Positions 25,566-34,254 of a DNA stretch of 64,000 nucleotides are shown piece after piece. The notes beneath the pieces are model-generated. The model had not been told where the DNA came from. It ran no database searches and saw only the letters and a list, made by a program, of their open reading frames with translations. Every line of letters starts with the position of its first letter. The first letter of the stretch is position 1. Both the position numbers and the translations under genes were made by a program. The stretch is from an uncultured Bacteroidia bacterium (GTDB lineage: Bacteria > Bacteroidota > Bacteroidia > Bacteroidales > UBA932): the NCBI GenBank assembly GCA_902785825.1, contig CACZZZ010000013.1, forward strand, positions 1 through 64,000, written 5' to 3'.

Positions 25566-27341
25566 CTATTTCTCCGGAAGGGGACGAATGTCCAGGTTCA
25601 GCTCGTCGAGCTGGACCTGATCTATTTGTGAAGGGGAATCGATCATCACGTCGCGGCCCTGGTTGTTCTTCGGGAAGGCGATGAAGTCGCGGATGCTCTC
25701 CTTGCCGGCGAACAGGGTGCAGACACGGTCGAAACCGAACGCGAGACCTCCGTGAGGCGGAGCGCCGAACTGGAAGGCGTGGATGATGAAGCCGAACTTA
25801 TATTCAGCCTCCTCAGGGCCTATTCCGAGAACCTCGAACATCCTCTTCTGAACCTCGGCGTTATGGATCCTTATCGATCCGCCACCGAGCTCGTTGCCGT
25901 TCAGGACGAAGTCGTAGGCGTTGGCGCAAACTCTCTCCAGATCCTCTTTCTTGTTGCTGTTGAACCAGTCCATGTGCTCGGGCTTGGGAGCCGTGAAGGG
26001 ATGGTGCATGGCGTAGAAACGGCCGTCCTCCTCGCTCCACTCAAGCAGCGGGAAGTCCACGATCCACAGCGGTGCGAACACCTTGGGATCCCTAAGGCCA
26101 AGCCTTCCGCCCATCTCAAGACGCAGGACTCCCAGCATGGTCTGGACCTTGCGCTTCTCAAGTCCGCTCATGACGAACACAATGTCGCCGGTCTTTGCCT
26201 CGACAGCCTCGGCGATAGCCTTGAGCTGGTCGGGAGTGTAGAACTTGTCGATAGAGGATTTGATCGAGCCGTCAGCATTCAACTTAATGTAAATCAAGCC
26301 CTTGGCACCTACCTGAGGTCTCTTGACCCACTCGGTGATCTCGTCGATCTGCTTGCGGGTATATTCGGCTCCGCCGGGAACGGCGATGGCGCCGACATAA
26401 GCGGCATCGTCGAGGACGGCGAATCCATTACCTTTGACTTTATCCGTGATCTCATGGATAGTCATTCCGAAACGGACATCCGGTTTGTCGGAGCCGTAAT
26501 TGTCCATGGCATCGTACCAGCTCATGCGAGGCAGCGGATCGGGAATATCCACATCCAGAACATTCTTGAACAGGGTACGCATCATACCTTCGAACATATT
26601 CAGCACATCCTCCTGCTCAACAAAGCTCATCTCGCAGTCGATCTGTGTGAACTCCGGCTGACGGTCTGCCCTGAGATCCTCATCCCTGAAGCAGCGGACG
26701 ATCTGGAAATAGCGGTCATAACCGGCGACCATAAGGAGCTGCTTGAAGGTCTGGGGGCTCTGCGGAAGGGCGTAGAACTGGCCCGGATTCATCCTGGAAG
26801 GGACCACGAAGTCACGGGCACCCTCGGGAGTGGACTTTATGAGATAAGGAGTCTCAATCTCCATGAAATTCTTGGAATCCAGATAGTTCCGAACCTCATG
26901 AGCCAGCCTGTGCCTAAGGGCAAGGGCCTGTTGGAGAGGATTCCTACGAAGGTCAAGGTAACGGAACTTAGCGCGGATGTCCTCGCCGCCGTCACTCTCG
27001 TCCTCAATCGTGAAAGGAGGGGTGACGGACTTGTTGAGAATATTGATGGACTCGACTTTGATCTCGATTTCGCCTGTCGGCATCTTGGGATTTTTGCTCT
27101 GACGCTCAACAACTTCCCCGACAACCTGGATGACAAATTCACGTCCGAGGGAGGTCGCGGTCTCGACAAGGGAGGCGTCCGCGTCGGCCTCGACTACAAG
27201 CTGGGTGATGCCATAACGGTCCCTGAGGTCGATGAAGGTCATTCCTCCGAGTTTCCTGGATCTCTGGACCCATCCGGCCAGGGTCACCTTCTGTCCGACG
27301 TTGGCGATGCGAAGCTCGCCGCAAGTGTGGTCTCTGTACAT
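25566..27341 (-). CDS. aspS: Aspartyl-tRNA synthetase
   Basis: The 591-residue protein has an N-terminal OB-fold anticodon-binding domain ([21 protein letters not shown], about 22-42) and a class II catalytic core. Motif 2 is seen in [20 protein letters not shown]. The bacterial GAD insertion lies at about 290-420, and motif 3 ([10 protein letters not shown]) is near residue 545. It charges tRNA-Asp in the cytoplasm. Length and order match bacterial AspS; the insertion and [10 protein letters not shown] rule out the archaeal type. A leftward TAAATTTG box at 27373-27380 provides a promoter, back to back with rsmA. Confidence 0.97.
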   Translation of the reverse strand: MYRDHTCGELRIANVGQKVTLAGWVQRSRKLGGMTFIDLRDRYGITQLVVEADADASLVETATSLGREFVIQVVGEVVERQSKNPKMPTGEIEIKVESINILNKSVTPPFTIEDESDGGEDIRAKFRYLDLRRNPLQQALALRHRLAHEVRNYLDSKNFMEIETPYLIKSTPEGARDFVVPSRMNPGQFYALPQSPQTFKQLLMVAGYDRYFQIVRCFRDEDLRADRQPEFTQIDCEMSFVEQEDVLNMFEGMMRTLFKNVLDVDIPDPLPRMSWYDAMDNYGSDKPDVRFGMTIHEITDKVKGNGFAVLDDAAYVGAIAVPGGAEYTRKQIDEITEWVKRPQVGAKGLIYIKLNADGSIKSSIDKFYTPDQLKAIAEAVEAKTGDIVFVMSGLEKRKVQTMLGVLRLEMGGRLGLRDPKVFAPLWIVDFPLLEWSEEDGRFYAMHHPFTAPKPEHMDWFNSNKKEDLERVCANAYDFVLNGNELGGGSIRIHNAEVQKRMFEVLGIGPEEAEYKFGFIIHAFQFGAPPHGGLAFGFDRVCTLFAGKESIRDFIAFPKNNQGRDVMIDSPSQIDQVQLDELNLDIRPLPEK

Positions 27342-27372
27342 ATCTGTTTTCGTTAATATTCAGTCAAGTCTG

Positions 27373-27380
27373 CAAATTTA
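27373..27380 (-). promoter_or_regulatory. -7 box of aspS
   Basis: Leftward TAAATTTG, a perfect TAnnTTTG match, 31 bases ahead of the aspS ATG. Confidence 0.6.
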
Positions 27381-27416
27381 GCGAATTATGTCCAACTTTG
27401 ATAGAAGAAAATGAGT

Positions 27417-27424
27417 TATCTTCG
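27417..27424 (+). promoter_or_regulatory. -7-like box touching the rsmA start
   Basis: TATCTTCG, one mismatch from TAnnTTTG, with TTTG 16 bases upstream (27397-27400). Only four bases separate it from the ATG at 27429. Confidence 0.4.
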
Positions 27425-27428
27425 CGGT

Positions 27429-28208
27429 ATGGAAGTCAGAGCGAAAAAATCCCTTGGCCAGCATTTCCTGACAGACCAGGACATCGCGCGCCGCATCGTT
27501 GATTCCCTTCAGGGCTCCCCTGTCCTTGAGGTCGGCCCCGGCATGGGGGTCCTCACGCAATATCTGCTTAAACAGCCATCTGTCATTCTGAGCGAAGCGA
27601 AGAATCTGAAAGCCATCGAGATTGACAAGGAGAGTGTGGCGTATTTGAAGAAGCATTTTCCGGAGCTGGGTGATGGGTTGATCGAGGGTGACTTCCTGAA
27701 GATGGATCTCCAGGGGCTGTTCCCCGGACAATTCTCGATCATAGGAAACTTCCCGTACAACATCTCCTCCCAGATATTCTTCAAGATCATCGACAACCGG
27801 GATCTTGTGCCGGAGGTTGTCTGCATGATCCAGAAAGAAGTGGCTGAGCGTATCGCTGAGAAGCCCGGCACGAAGACCTACGGCATCTTGTCGGTCTTCC
27901 TTCAGGCGTGGTATGACATTGAATATCTGTTCACTGTGGGCTCAGGAGCTTTCAATCCTCCGCCCAAGGTACAGTCCGCGGTGATACGTCTGACACGTAA
28001 CTCAAGGACTGAGCTGGGCTGCGACGAGAAGCTGTTCAAGGCTGTCGTGAAGACTGCTTTCGGACAGAGGCGCAAGACCCTGCGCAACTCCCTGAAGCCG
28101 TTGCTTGCCGGACGGCTGAGCGGAGCCGAAGGGTCGGTCTTCGACCTTCGCCCAGAGCGCCTCAGCGTCGAGGACTTCATCGACCTCACCCTCCGACTCA
28201 CACCGTAA
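27429..28208 (+). CDS. rsmA: 16S rRNA dimethyladenosine transferase, with two in-frame repeat insertions
   Basis: RsmA (KsgA) dimethylates two adjacent adenosines in the 3' end of 16S rRNA. The start MEVRAKKSLGQHFL fits the family best; an ATG at 27411 would add six residues. The SAM motif EVGPGMGVLTQYL is near residue 36 and the catalytic NFPYNIS (family NLPY) near 106. Two stretches do not fit the family. PSVILSEAKNL separates the end of the motif I helix from the acidic KAIEID strand. GRLSGAEGS lies in the C-terminal domain before RPERLSVEDF. Both coincide with palindromic repeats in the DNA. The core and length remain intact, so the enzyme should still work. Confidence 0.93.
   Translation: MEVRAKKSLGQHFLTDQDIARRIVDSLQGSPVLEVGPGMGVLTQYLLKQPSVILSEAKNLKAIEIDKESVAYLKKHFPELGDGLIEGDFLKMDLQGLFPGQFSIIGNFPYNISSQIFFKIIDNRDLVPEVVCMIQKEVAERIAEKPGTKTYGILSVFLQAWYDIEYLFTVGSGAFNPPPKVQSAVIRLTRNSRTELGCDEKLFKAVVKTAFGQRRKTLRNSLKPLLAGRLSGAEGSVFDLRPERLSVEDFIDLTLRLTP
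27581..27609. repeat. Palindromic repeat type 1 inside rsmA
   Basis: Sequence GTCATTCTGAGCGAAGCGAA continues into GAATCTGA. In frame it encodes VILSEAKNL. Related copies lie at 33733, 36282 and 45774. Confidence 0.75.
28110..28135. repeat. Palindromic repeat type 2 inside rsmA
   Basis: Core CTGAGCGGAGCCGAAGGG, the reverse complement of the core seen twice in the fusion gene. It encodes LSGAEG in the C-terminal domain. Confidence 0.6.
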
Positions 28209-28266
28209 GCCACCCACACGAGACGCGATCATCTCACTCGAGGCGTGGTAGAATCTACCATGCTCT

Positions 28267-29403
28267 TTATAACGTCTCAAGGAGGCGGGCGATGAGGAAG
28301 CCGAGATAGTTACCGACGGCATAGCCGACAACGCCGACTGAGAGACCTCCAGCGAGGACGGACTTGTTCTTCATCGCGGCGGCCATCATAGGAACGAAAG
28401 GAGGTGAGCAGATGTAGGCCACGGAACTGACGGTCATTGTGTCGGCATCGACCTTCAACGGTTTCGCTGCCAGGACTTCCAGCAGCAGGGAGAAGAATAT
28501 TACGAATGTCAAGTAGCCCAGCATATTCAAACTGCCGCTTATGCTGAGTGACCGCAGATCCGCCATCGAAGCGACCACGACAGAGAACACATAGATACAG
28601 TACATCCCGATGTCGTAGCCATGCTTACGCTTTTTGAGCGGTTTCCAGAACGAGGCCGCTATTCCGAGTGTTGTCAGGCTAAGGATCAGCACGGTCATGA
28701 ACGCTCCATCCCCAGCGAGAAGTCCCAGTCCGGCGGAAATCCCTATGATCAAGGCATCTACGGCCAGGAGGAAACCAGCGTCCCGAAGTCCCTGCTTGGT
28801 AAACAACCCCTTGAAAGGCTGTTCCTTTTCCTGCCCATTAACCTCTTGATCATCCGCTCCGGCCTCAACTGGAAGCCAGCGGCGGAACAAGCGGATCCCG
28901 AAAGAGAGCAGAAAAGTCAGGTACAGGAAACTCACCGCCATATCAAATGAGTTCAATAGAATGAAAGTCTCCTCCGGCACGTCCAGCATCACTTTGAGCG
29001 ATGCGAGGTTGATTGTTCCTCCTGTATAGACACCGGTCAGCATCCCGCCGATCTTCGCTCCGTCCTCCATATTCCTCCCAAAAAGGAAATAGCCGGCAAG
29101 AACCGAAAGCGTGACGGCGGCCAAGCCCAGCAGGAGAGCGATCAGCTGGCTTTTTGTCTTGCTACGCTGGAAGGTGCATGAGAATAGCATCAGCGGGATA
29201 GCCAGCGGAACCGTAGCGCTTGACAGAACATTCTGAATACCAGCCATTCCAGAAGGGTGAAACAGGTTCCCGAATATGATTCCCACGATATAGAGGATCA
29301 GCACTGGGCCGATCTTGTCCAACAGGGGAAAACGCCTGCACAGCCACAGCACACAGGCCGGGCAAAGCAGGAAAAAGACGATGGTCAAGATGTTTCCGAT
29401 CAT
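28267..29403 (-). CDS. DUF819 family integral membrane protein
   Basis: The protein has about ten hydrophobic segments spread over 378 residues, with the family blocks GVYTGGTINLASL (about 130) and VAYICSPPFVPMMAAAM near the end. DUF819 (YjcL-like) proteins resemble sodium-dependent transporters of the BASS/CPA fold, each half with a broken helix. No substrate is known. A hydrophilic loop near residues 185-200 separates the halves. The frame is open to a TTG at 29421, but a promoter box covers 29410-29417, so the ATG at 29403 is the start. It ends 58 bases from the convergent rsmA. Confidence 0.8.
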   Translation of the reverse strand: MIGNILTIVFFLLCPACVLWLCRRFPLLDKIGPVLILYIVGIIFGNLFHPSGMAGIQNVLSSATVPLAIPLMLFSCTFQRSKTKSQLIALLLGLAAVTLSVLAGYFLFGRNMEDGAKIGGMLTGVYTGGTINLASLKVMLDVPEETFILLNSFDMAVSFLYLTFLLSFGIRLFRRWLPVEAGADDQEVNGQEKEQPFKGLFTKQGLRDAGFLLAVDALIIGISAGLGLLAGDGAFMTVLILSLTTLGIAASFWKPLKKRKHGYDIGMYCIYVFSVVVASMADLRSLSISGSLNMLGYLTFVIFFSLLLEVLAAKPLKVDADTMTVSSVAYICSPPFVPMMAAAMKNKSVLAGGLSVGVVGYAVGNYLGFLIARLLETL

Positions 29404-29409
29404 AGTTGA

Positions 29410-29417
29410 CAAATATA
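29410..29417 (-). promoter_or_regulatory. -7 box touching the DUF819 start
   Basis: Leftward TATATTTG, with only six bases between the box and the ATG at 29403. Confidence 0.4.
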
Positions 29418-29476
29418 TCAATTATTCCTTATTAGCGTTTTTAGGAACTGACTAATTATTAGATAATTAACAAATA

Positions 29477-29501
29477 GTGCGTGGAAAGATCTTCCACGCA
29501 C
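29477..29501 (-). terminator. Terminator of the DUF1080-AGE operon
   Basis: GTGCGTGGAA and TTCCACGCAC form a perfect 10-bp stem with a 5-base loop, 60 bases past the AGE stop codon. Confidence 0.65.
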
Positions 29502-29560
29502 CCAAACGTATTTTATTAAATACTAAACAGTTAAGAAAAACGCTGTGTCTGCCAGGTTCG

Positions 29561-30661
29561 CTACCTGAAAATATTCATGACCTGGACGCAGGCACGGGCG
29601 TCGTGCATCGGGTACATGCGGAAGGCTATGGTGTCAACGGAATCGTTGAGATGTTCTTTGATATAATCCCAGATCCTCATCGCATAGTCCGCGCCTTCCG
29701 GAACGCTCTGGTATTTCCAGGCGCACAGGTTAGCGGTCAAAGCCTCAGCCTGAACCCACGGAACCATTTGATTATCAATCTCTCCGTCATCATCCTTGCC
29801 ATACACGACAAAGCCGTCCCCGCTCATTCCGTCCATGCCGGACTTGTAAAGCTGGAGACAGATGTCTTTCACATGGTTGATCACATCCATGTCCTGGATG
29901 GCATACGCCGCGTCAAGGATCGACCACGAGGCCTCGAGATCCAAACCGTACAGGCAGCCGGAGGGAACCAGCTTCCATTCCTTTGTGAACCTCGGCTCAA
30001 GATGGCCGGAAGCCGGATTGTAGAACTCACTGACCATCACGTCGATAAGGTCGGCGATCACAGCCCTGAGGGATGGATCCCTCCACACCCTGTAGAGATT
30101 GGAGTAACTCTCGAGAAGATACAAGTGAGAGACTGCCAGGCGGGACTCGTCCTTGACACTGAAATCCCTGGCAAGCACCTCGCGGTAACCTCCGGTCTCC
30201 AGATCATGGAATTCCTTCTCAACAATCTTATAAAGGTTTATGGCCTGCTTGAGGGACTCCTCATCCTTTGTCGCTCCATAAAACTCACTCAAAGCGTAGA
30301 TGGCGAGAGCCTGGTTGCTCAAAACGGCGTCGGTGTCCTTCTTCTCACCCCAAGAATCCACATAGACAAAGGCTCCACCGTACTTGTGGTCAATGAAATG
30401 CTGGATGAAGTAATCCTTGCCGTTCATGGCCGGCATCAGATATTCCTTCTTCCGGAATACCCTGTAGGCATTGGAGAAAGCCCAGATTATGCGCGCGTTA
30501 AGCTGCTCCTCCCTGTCGGCGTCCTTGTCGGCCGCAAGTCCCTCGGCGATCTTCCCATAGAAGCCGCCGCGGGGATCTTGCATGCCGGACCAGAACTTAA
30601 GAATATCCCATTCAAGGACTTCCTTGACTTCTTTCAAAAGAATGTCTGTTCTTCCTGTCAT
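29561..30661 (-). CDS. AGE family sugar epimerase/isomerase
   Basis: The 366-residue protein has the (alpha/alpha)6-barrel pattern of N-acylglucosamine/cellobiose 2-epimerases. Signatures are RGGFYGKI near the start, ARIIWAFSNAYR with the catalytic-site Arg, GGAFVYVDSWG, DNQMVPWVQAEAL near residue 290, and the end block YPMHDARACVQV, a divergent form of the family's PYHN.R. It is shorter than typical cellobiose 2-epimerases (near 390-410), with the loop before the last helix reduced. Members epimerise or isomerise free sugars such as cellobiose, GlcNAc or mannose. No signal peptide is present, so it acts in the cytoplasm. It is the last gene of a three-gene operon. Confidence 0.85.
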   Translation of the reverse strand: MTGRTDILLKEVKEVLEWDILKFWSGMQDPRGGFYGKIAEGLAADKDADREEQLNARIIWAFSNAYRVFRKKEYLMPAMNGKDYFIQHFIDHKYGGAFVYVDSWGEKKDTDAVLSNQALAIYALSEFYGATKDEESLKQAINLYKIVEKEFHDLETGGYREVLARDFSVKDESRLAVSHLYLLESYSNLYRVWRDPSLRAVIADLIDVMVSEFYNPASGHLEPRFTKEWKLVPSGCLYGLDLEASWSILDAAYAIQDMDVINHVKDICLQLYKSGMDGMSGDGFVVYGKDDDGEIDNQMVPWVQAEALTANLCAWKYQSVPEGADYAMRIWDYIKEHLNDSVDTIAFRMYPMHDARACVQVMNIFR

Positions 30662-30679
30662 GACGACTGTATTTAAGTT

Positions 30680-31975
30680 CTACAGCGTCTTGATGTGGAT
30701 GTTGCGCCAACGGACCTTGATGCCGCCACCGTCATGGATCTGGAGGCAGATTCGGCCACGACCCTTGCCGATCTTCTCATCGGTGATGTCGGTCATGGGC
30801 TCACCGTTGAGCCAAGACTGGAGATGGTCGCCCTCAAGACGGATGCGCATGGTGTTCCATTCACCATATTTGAGGATATTCTCTTTCTCGTCAGGAATCT
30901 GATAGAGCCAGCCGCGGCCGTAAGACTCATAGACTCCGCCTGTGTCATGGTTCGGAGGAGCAACCTCAACCTGCCATCCGCTGACCTTGACGCCCTCGGG
31001 GACGATGGAACGGATGAAAACACCGGAATTACCGTCAGCGAACTGCTGGAACTCAAGGGTGAGATCGAAATTGTAATAATACTCCTCTGTTCCGAAATAT
31101 CCATAAGCCTTGTCGGGACCGCTCTCGCAAACAAGGTAACCCTCGTCATCGACATACCAGAGCTCAGTGCCGTAGTTGATCCAACCAGTCAGGTCCTTAC
31201 CGTTGAAAAGGTCTTTCTCAACAGGCTTGGGATCAGGAAGTTCCTTGATCTTGACATTCCTGAACCAAGCGGGATAACCGTGGTCCTGGAGGCAGATGTG
31301 ACCGGTCGGGGACATGCCGTACTCAGTGGCCTCGGCCCACTTGCCGGCGGCCTTGCGGGCGAACCAGTCCTCGCTCCAAGCGTCGAACTCGACGGTGACC
31401 TTGCCGTTGAGCAGATAGGTCACGTGGCCGTTGTCGAAGATGATCTCACTCTCGTTCCACTGGCCAGCGGGCTTGAGGATACGGGTGTCGAAATCAGGGA
31501 CATACATAGCGTAGTCCACACCGCACCTCTGCCAAGGCTCGAGAACGTAGCCATCGTTCATCTCGGTGAAGTTCTCGTCGTCAATCAGCTGATACTCAGG
31601 ACCTGTGACATAAGGGACCTTGAGAACGGGATTCTCGACGACATGGTACAACATACCGCTGTTGCCGCCCTTGCTGATCTTCCACTCCCATTTGAGGTCG
31701 AAGTTGGTGTATTCCTTTTCTGTGACGATATATCCGTTCTCGTCGCTTCCCTGCCCTTCGGCCTGGATGGTACCATCGACGACTGTCCAGGGACCTGTCA
31801 ATTCCTTGCCATTATAGTCCCGCCAGCCATTAAGGGTCTGTCCATCAAAAAGGAGCTGCCAGCCTTCAGCCTTCTCCTTGGAAGTCAACGTGTTCTGCTT
31901 AGGGGAGCAGCTCACAACCGCAAAAGCGGCAATCAGCGTCGCCCCGGTCCAATAAATAAATTTTCTCATATTCAT
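30680..31975 (-). CDS. Lipoprotein with two DUF1080 (3-keto-disaccharide hydrolase) domains
   Basis: The leader MNMRKFIYWTGATLIAAFAV ends in VSC, a lipobox. Two DUF1080 domains follow, about residues 30-235 and 250-431. Each starts with a LFDG/LFNG-x-x-L-x-GW block and contains the beta-jelly-roll pattern with WN-x-x-x-I near its end (GQWNESEI and GEWNTMRI). Related DUF1080 proteins hydrolyse 3-keto-glycosides made by Gfo/Idh/MocA or flavin dehydrogenases. The tandem arrangement gives about twice the single-domain length. A TTG extends the frame to 31996; the ATG at 31975 is preferred, with another at 31969. The AGE epimerase gene follows 18 bases later, so release and rearrangement of a sugar are likely linked. 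Confidence 0.85.
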   Translation of the reverse strand: MNMRKFIYWTGATLIAAFAVVSCSPKQNTLTSKEKAEGWQLLFDGQTLNGWRDYNGKELTGPWTVVDGTIQAEGQGSDENGYIVTEKEYTNFDLKWEWKISKGGNSGMLYHVVENPVLKVPYVTGPEYQLIDDENFTEMNDGYVLEPWQRCGVDYAMYVPDFDTRILKPAGQWNESEIIFDNGHVTYLLNGKVTVEFDAWSEDWFARKAAGKWAEATEYGMSPTGHICLQDHGYPAWFRNVKIKELPDPKPVEKDLFNGKDLTGWINYGTELWYVDDEGYLVCESGPDKAYGYFGTEEYYYNFDLTLEFQQFADGNSGVFIRSIVPEGVKVSGWQVEVAPPNHDTGGVYESYGRGWLYQIPDEKENILKYGEWNTMRIRLEGDHLQSWLNGEPMTDITDEKIGKGRGRICLQIHDGGGIKVRWRNIHIKTL

Positions 31976-31999
31976 TGTGTTATTAGAATGAAACAATTA

Positions 32000-32194
32000 T
32001 CAAACAAAATACAGCCCCATGATCATGAAAAACAAAATGATAAGGAGCACTACAGACAATGTGACGCAGCCGCAACCGCATCCGATGCCCTTCTTGGCGC
32101 CTTCGGTGAAACCTTTGTCCCCTTCTCCGCTCCTGGAGAAAAGAAGGCCGATGACACCACCGACTAACGCGCATATTAAAATGAATCTTAACAT
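32000..32194 (-). CDS. Small membrane protein with a GCGCGC cysteine cluster
   Basis: The protein has 64 residues: one membrane helix (about 4-20), a short charged loop (SRSGEGDKGFTEGAKK), the cysteine cluster GIGCGCGC, then a second helix (VTLSVVLLIILFFMIMGLYF). I do not recognise a named family. It is the first gene of the operon with the DUF1080 lipoprotein, 24 bases away. The ATG at 32194 is the start; the frame extends only to a TTG that lies inside the promoter box. The three alternating cysteines could bind a metal or form thioesters, but nothing proves this. Confidence 0.6.
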   Translation of the reverse strand: MLRFILICALVGGVIGLLFSRSGEGDKGFTEGAKKGIGCGCGCVTLSVVLLIILFFMIMGLYFV

Positions 32195-32200
32195 AGTGAA

Positions 32201-32255
32201 CAAATTTAATACTTTTCCGCACTATTTCAATAGTCCGGTCGAATTGTTATCTTTG
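32201..32255. promoter_or_regulatory. Divergent promoter pair
   Basis: Leftward TAAATTTG at 32201-32208 lies six bases from the small membrane protein ATG. Rightward TATCTTTG at 32248-32255 lies 23 bases from the aminopeptidase ATG. Confidence 0.55.
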
Positions 32256-32278
32256 TAAAGGTTAAAAAATATTAAAAC

Positions 32279-33721
32279 ATGTTCTCAAAAGAAATCTATA
32301 TCGCCAGAAGAAAGGCCTTGGTCGGGAAAATGGCGGCCACGGCTCCGGAAGGAAAAAGGGGCATCGCCCTTTTCGTGGGAAATGTCGAGGCTGCGGCCCA
32401 GTACAAGGATAACGCCTACAAATTCAGGCAGGACTCTTCCTGGCTGTATTATTTCGGATTGGATGAGCCGTGCTACGGGGCAGTGATCGACCTGGACAGT
32501 GGCGAGGAGACGATCTACGCTGACGACGTGGAGATCGGGGACATCATCTGGATGGGACCGCAGCCGTCGGTCGCGTCTAAAGCCGCCGAGGTCGGTGTCG
32601 GAAAGTCCGCGCCTTACGGAGCTCTCAGCGTGGTGGTCACGAAAGCCCTGGCCACCGGCAGGAACATCCATTTCCTGCCCCCGTCCAGATATTACAACAC
32701 CATGAAGCTGGCCTCCCTCGTCGGCATCCCTGAGGAAAATGTCGGCAAGGTCGCCCCGATCGCCGAGGATGGTGGACGCCACGCTTCCGAGGAGCTTGTC
32801 AAGGCCGTGATCTCGATGAGGCTCGTCAAGGAACCTTGTGAGATTGAGCAACTTGATGATGCCGGAGCTCTTGGCCAGGAGATGCACACTGTCGCCAGGG
32901 ACAGCATCAAGATCGGAATCGTCGAGCAGGAAATCGTAGGAAAGATGGAAGGTCTTGTGCTCCAGAAGGGTTGGGGCGTGTCCTTCCCTACCATCCTGAC
33001 CCAGCACGGGGAGACTCTCCACAACCATCTCCACGACAAGATAGTGGAGCCTGGCAAACTGATGGTCATCGATGCCGGAGCTGAGAACAACATGCACTAC
33101 GCCTCCGACTTCACGAGAACCTACCCGACCTCGGGCAAGTTCACCTCGAAACAGAGAGATGTCTATCAGATTGTCTGCGACTGCAACGAGTTGGCTTTCA
33201 GCCTGACAAAACCCGGAGTGACGTACCGTGACATCCACCTCGCGACCGCTAGGAAGATGCTTGAGGGCCTGAGCGCGCTTGGACTCGTAGGGGGCGATCT
33301 CGACACCATGGTCGCAGAAGGAATCGCTGGGCTTTTCCAGCCGCACGGGCTTGGCCACAACATGGGTCTCGATGTCCACGACATGGAGGATCTCGGAGAG
33401 AATCTGGTCGGCTATGACCCTGATCAGACTAGGTCCAAGCAGCTCGGCCTCGGAAGCCTCAGGATGGCCAGGAGACTGGTCCCCGGCAATGTCATAACCG
33501 ATGAGCCGGGAATATATTTCATCCCCGCGCTGATCGAGAAATGGAAGTCCGAGGGCACAGGAAAGGGCTTTGTCAACTTCGCCAAGCTCGAGGATTATTA
33601 CGACTTCGGCGGGATCCGCATTGAGGACGATGTGCTTGTGACAGCGGACGGTGCCAGGCGCACCGGACCCAACCGACTCCCGGTCCAGCCGGACGACATA
33701 GAAAACGCTATGTCATCCTAA
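32279..33721 (+). CDS. Xaa-Pro aminopeptidase (M24B)
   Basis: An aminopeptidase P N-terminal domain (about 1-150) is followed by the pita-bread M24 catalytic domain. The five metal ligands are all present: D265 (VIDAGAE), D277 (SDFTRTYP), H360 (HGLGHNMGLDVHD), E409 (TDEPGIYF) and E449 (RIEDDVLV). The enzyme removes N-terminal residues from peptides with proline in second position, using two Mn or similar ions. No signal peptide is seen, so it is cytoplasmic. It has its own promoter and is followed by a DUF456 gene after a 38-base gap that contains a palindromic repeat. Confidence 0.93.
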   Translation: MFSKEIYIARRKALVGKMAATAPEGKRGIALFVGNVEAAAQYKDNAYKFRQDSSWLYYFGLDEPCYGAVIDLDSGEETIYADDVEIGDIIWMGPQPSVASKAAEVGVGKSAPYGALSVVVTKALATGRNIHFLPPSRYYNTMKLASLVGIPEENVGKVAPIAEDGGRHASEELVKAVISMRLVKEPCEIEQLDDAGALGQEMHTVARDSIKIGIVEQEIVGKMEGLVLQKGWGVSFPTILTQHGETLHNHLHDKIVEPGKLMVIDAGAENNMHYASDFTRTYPTSGKFTSKQRDVYQIVCDCNELAFSLTKPGVTYRDIHLATARKMLEGLSALGLVGGDLDTMVAEGIAGLFQPHGLGHNMGLDVHDMEDLGENLVGYDPDQTRSKQLGLGSLRMARRLVPGNVITDEPGIYFIPALIEKWKSEGTGKGFVNFAKLEDYYDFGGIRIEDDVLVTADGARRTGPNRLPVQPDDIENAMSS

Positions 33722-33732
33722 TTGTCAGCGAT

Positions 33733-33758
33733 GTCATCCTGAGCAAAGCGAAGGATCT
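33733..33758. repeat. Palindromic repeat type 1 between genes
   Basis: GTCATCCTGAGCAAAGCGAA continues into GGATCT and ends two bases before the ATG at 33760. Its AAGGAT end would serve as the ribosome-binding region of the DUF456 gene. Confidence 0.75.
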
Positions 33759-33759
33759 A

Positions 33760-34254
33760 ATGTCAACAGTAATCATCATATTGGCCGTCCTGTGCGGCGT
33801 GATTGGAATCGCCGGGAGCATACTTCCCGGGCTGCCGGGGCCTCCCGTCAGCTGGGCCGGACTGCTCATCCTGTACATTTGGGGCAACGGGGCCAACGCC
33901 GCCGGAGAGCCTATGACCACTTCCTTCCTGCTAGTGTGGCTCGCGATAACCGTGGTGGTCTGCATAGTCGATTATGTCGTCCCGGCCTACTTTACCAGGG
34001 TGACCGGAGGTAGTAAGGCGGCCGGTCGGGGCGCGATAATCGGGCTATTCGTCGGCATGTTCGTGCCGCCGGTCGGAATTATTCTCGGAACCCTTGGAGG
34101 AGCTTTTCTCGCTGAATATCTGGTCGCCCGCAAAGGAGGCTGGGATTCCGCCAGATCAGCCATCGGGGCGCTCCTGGGCTTTTTCTTCGGAACAGGAATC
34201 AAACTTATAGCCAGCGGCCTGATGATGTATTATATCATCGTGTTCATGAAATGA
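33760..34254 (+). CDS. DUF456 family membrane protein
   Basis: The 164-residue protein is almost wholly hydrophobic, with the glycine-rich motifs typical of DUF456: GIAGSILPGLPGPPVSW near the start and GAIIGLFVGMFVPPVGIILG in the middle. It has four to five membrane segments. The function of the family is unknown. Its ATG follows a palindromic repeat by two bases. It overlaps the following dehydrogenase gene by four bases (ATGA), so the two are translationally coupled. Confidence 0.8.
   Translation: MSTVIIILAVLCGVIGIAGSILPGLPGPPVSWAGLLILYIWGNGANAAGEPMTTSFLLVWLAITVVVCIVDYVVPAYFTRVTGGSKAAGRGAIIGLFVGMFVPPVGIILGTLGGAFLAEYLVARKGGWDSARSAIGALLGFFFGTGIKLIASGLMMYYIIVFMK

Noticed and set aside
25752..27356. 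Long rightward open frame of over 500 codons opposite aspS
   Set aside because: It is the antisense shadow of a GC-rich conserved gene; it has no domain pattern or ribosome-binding site, and aspS is unambiguous.
29477..30676. Rightward open frame opposite the AGE epimerase gene
   Set aside because: Composition follows the complement of the AGE gene and it begins in the terminator palindrome.
30695..32167. Long rightward open frame opposite the DUF1080 gene
   Set aside because: Antisense to a clear lipoprotein gene with two recognisable domains; its own translation shows no family features.
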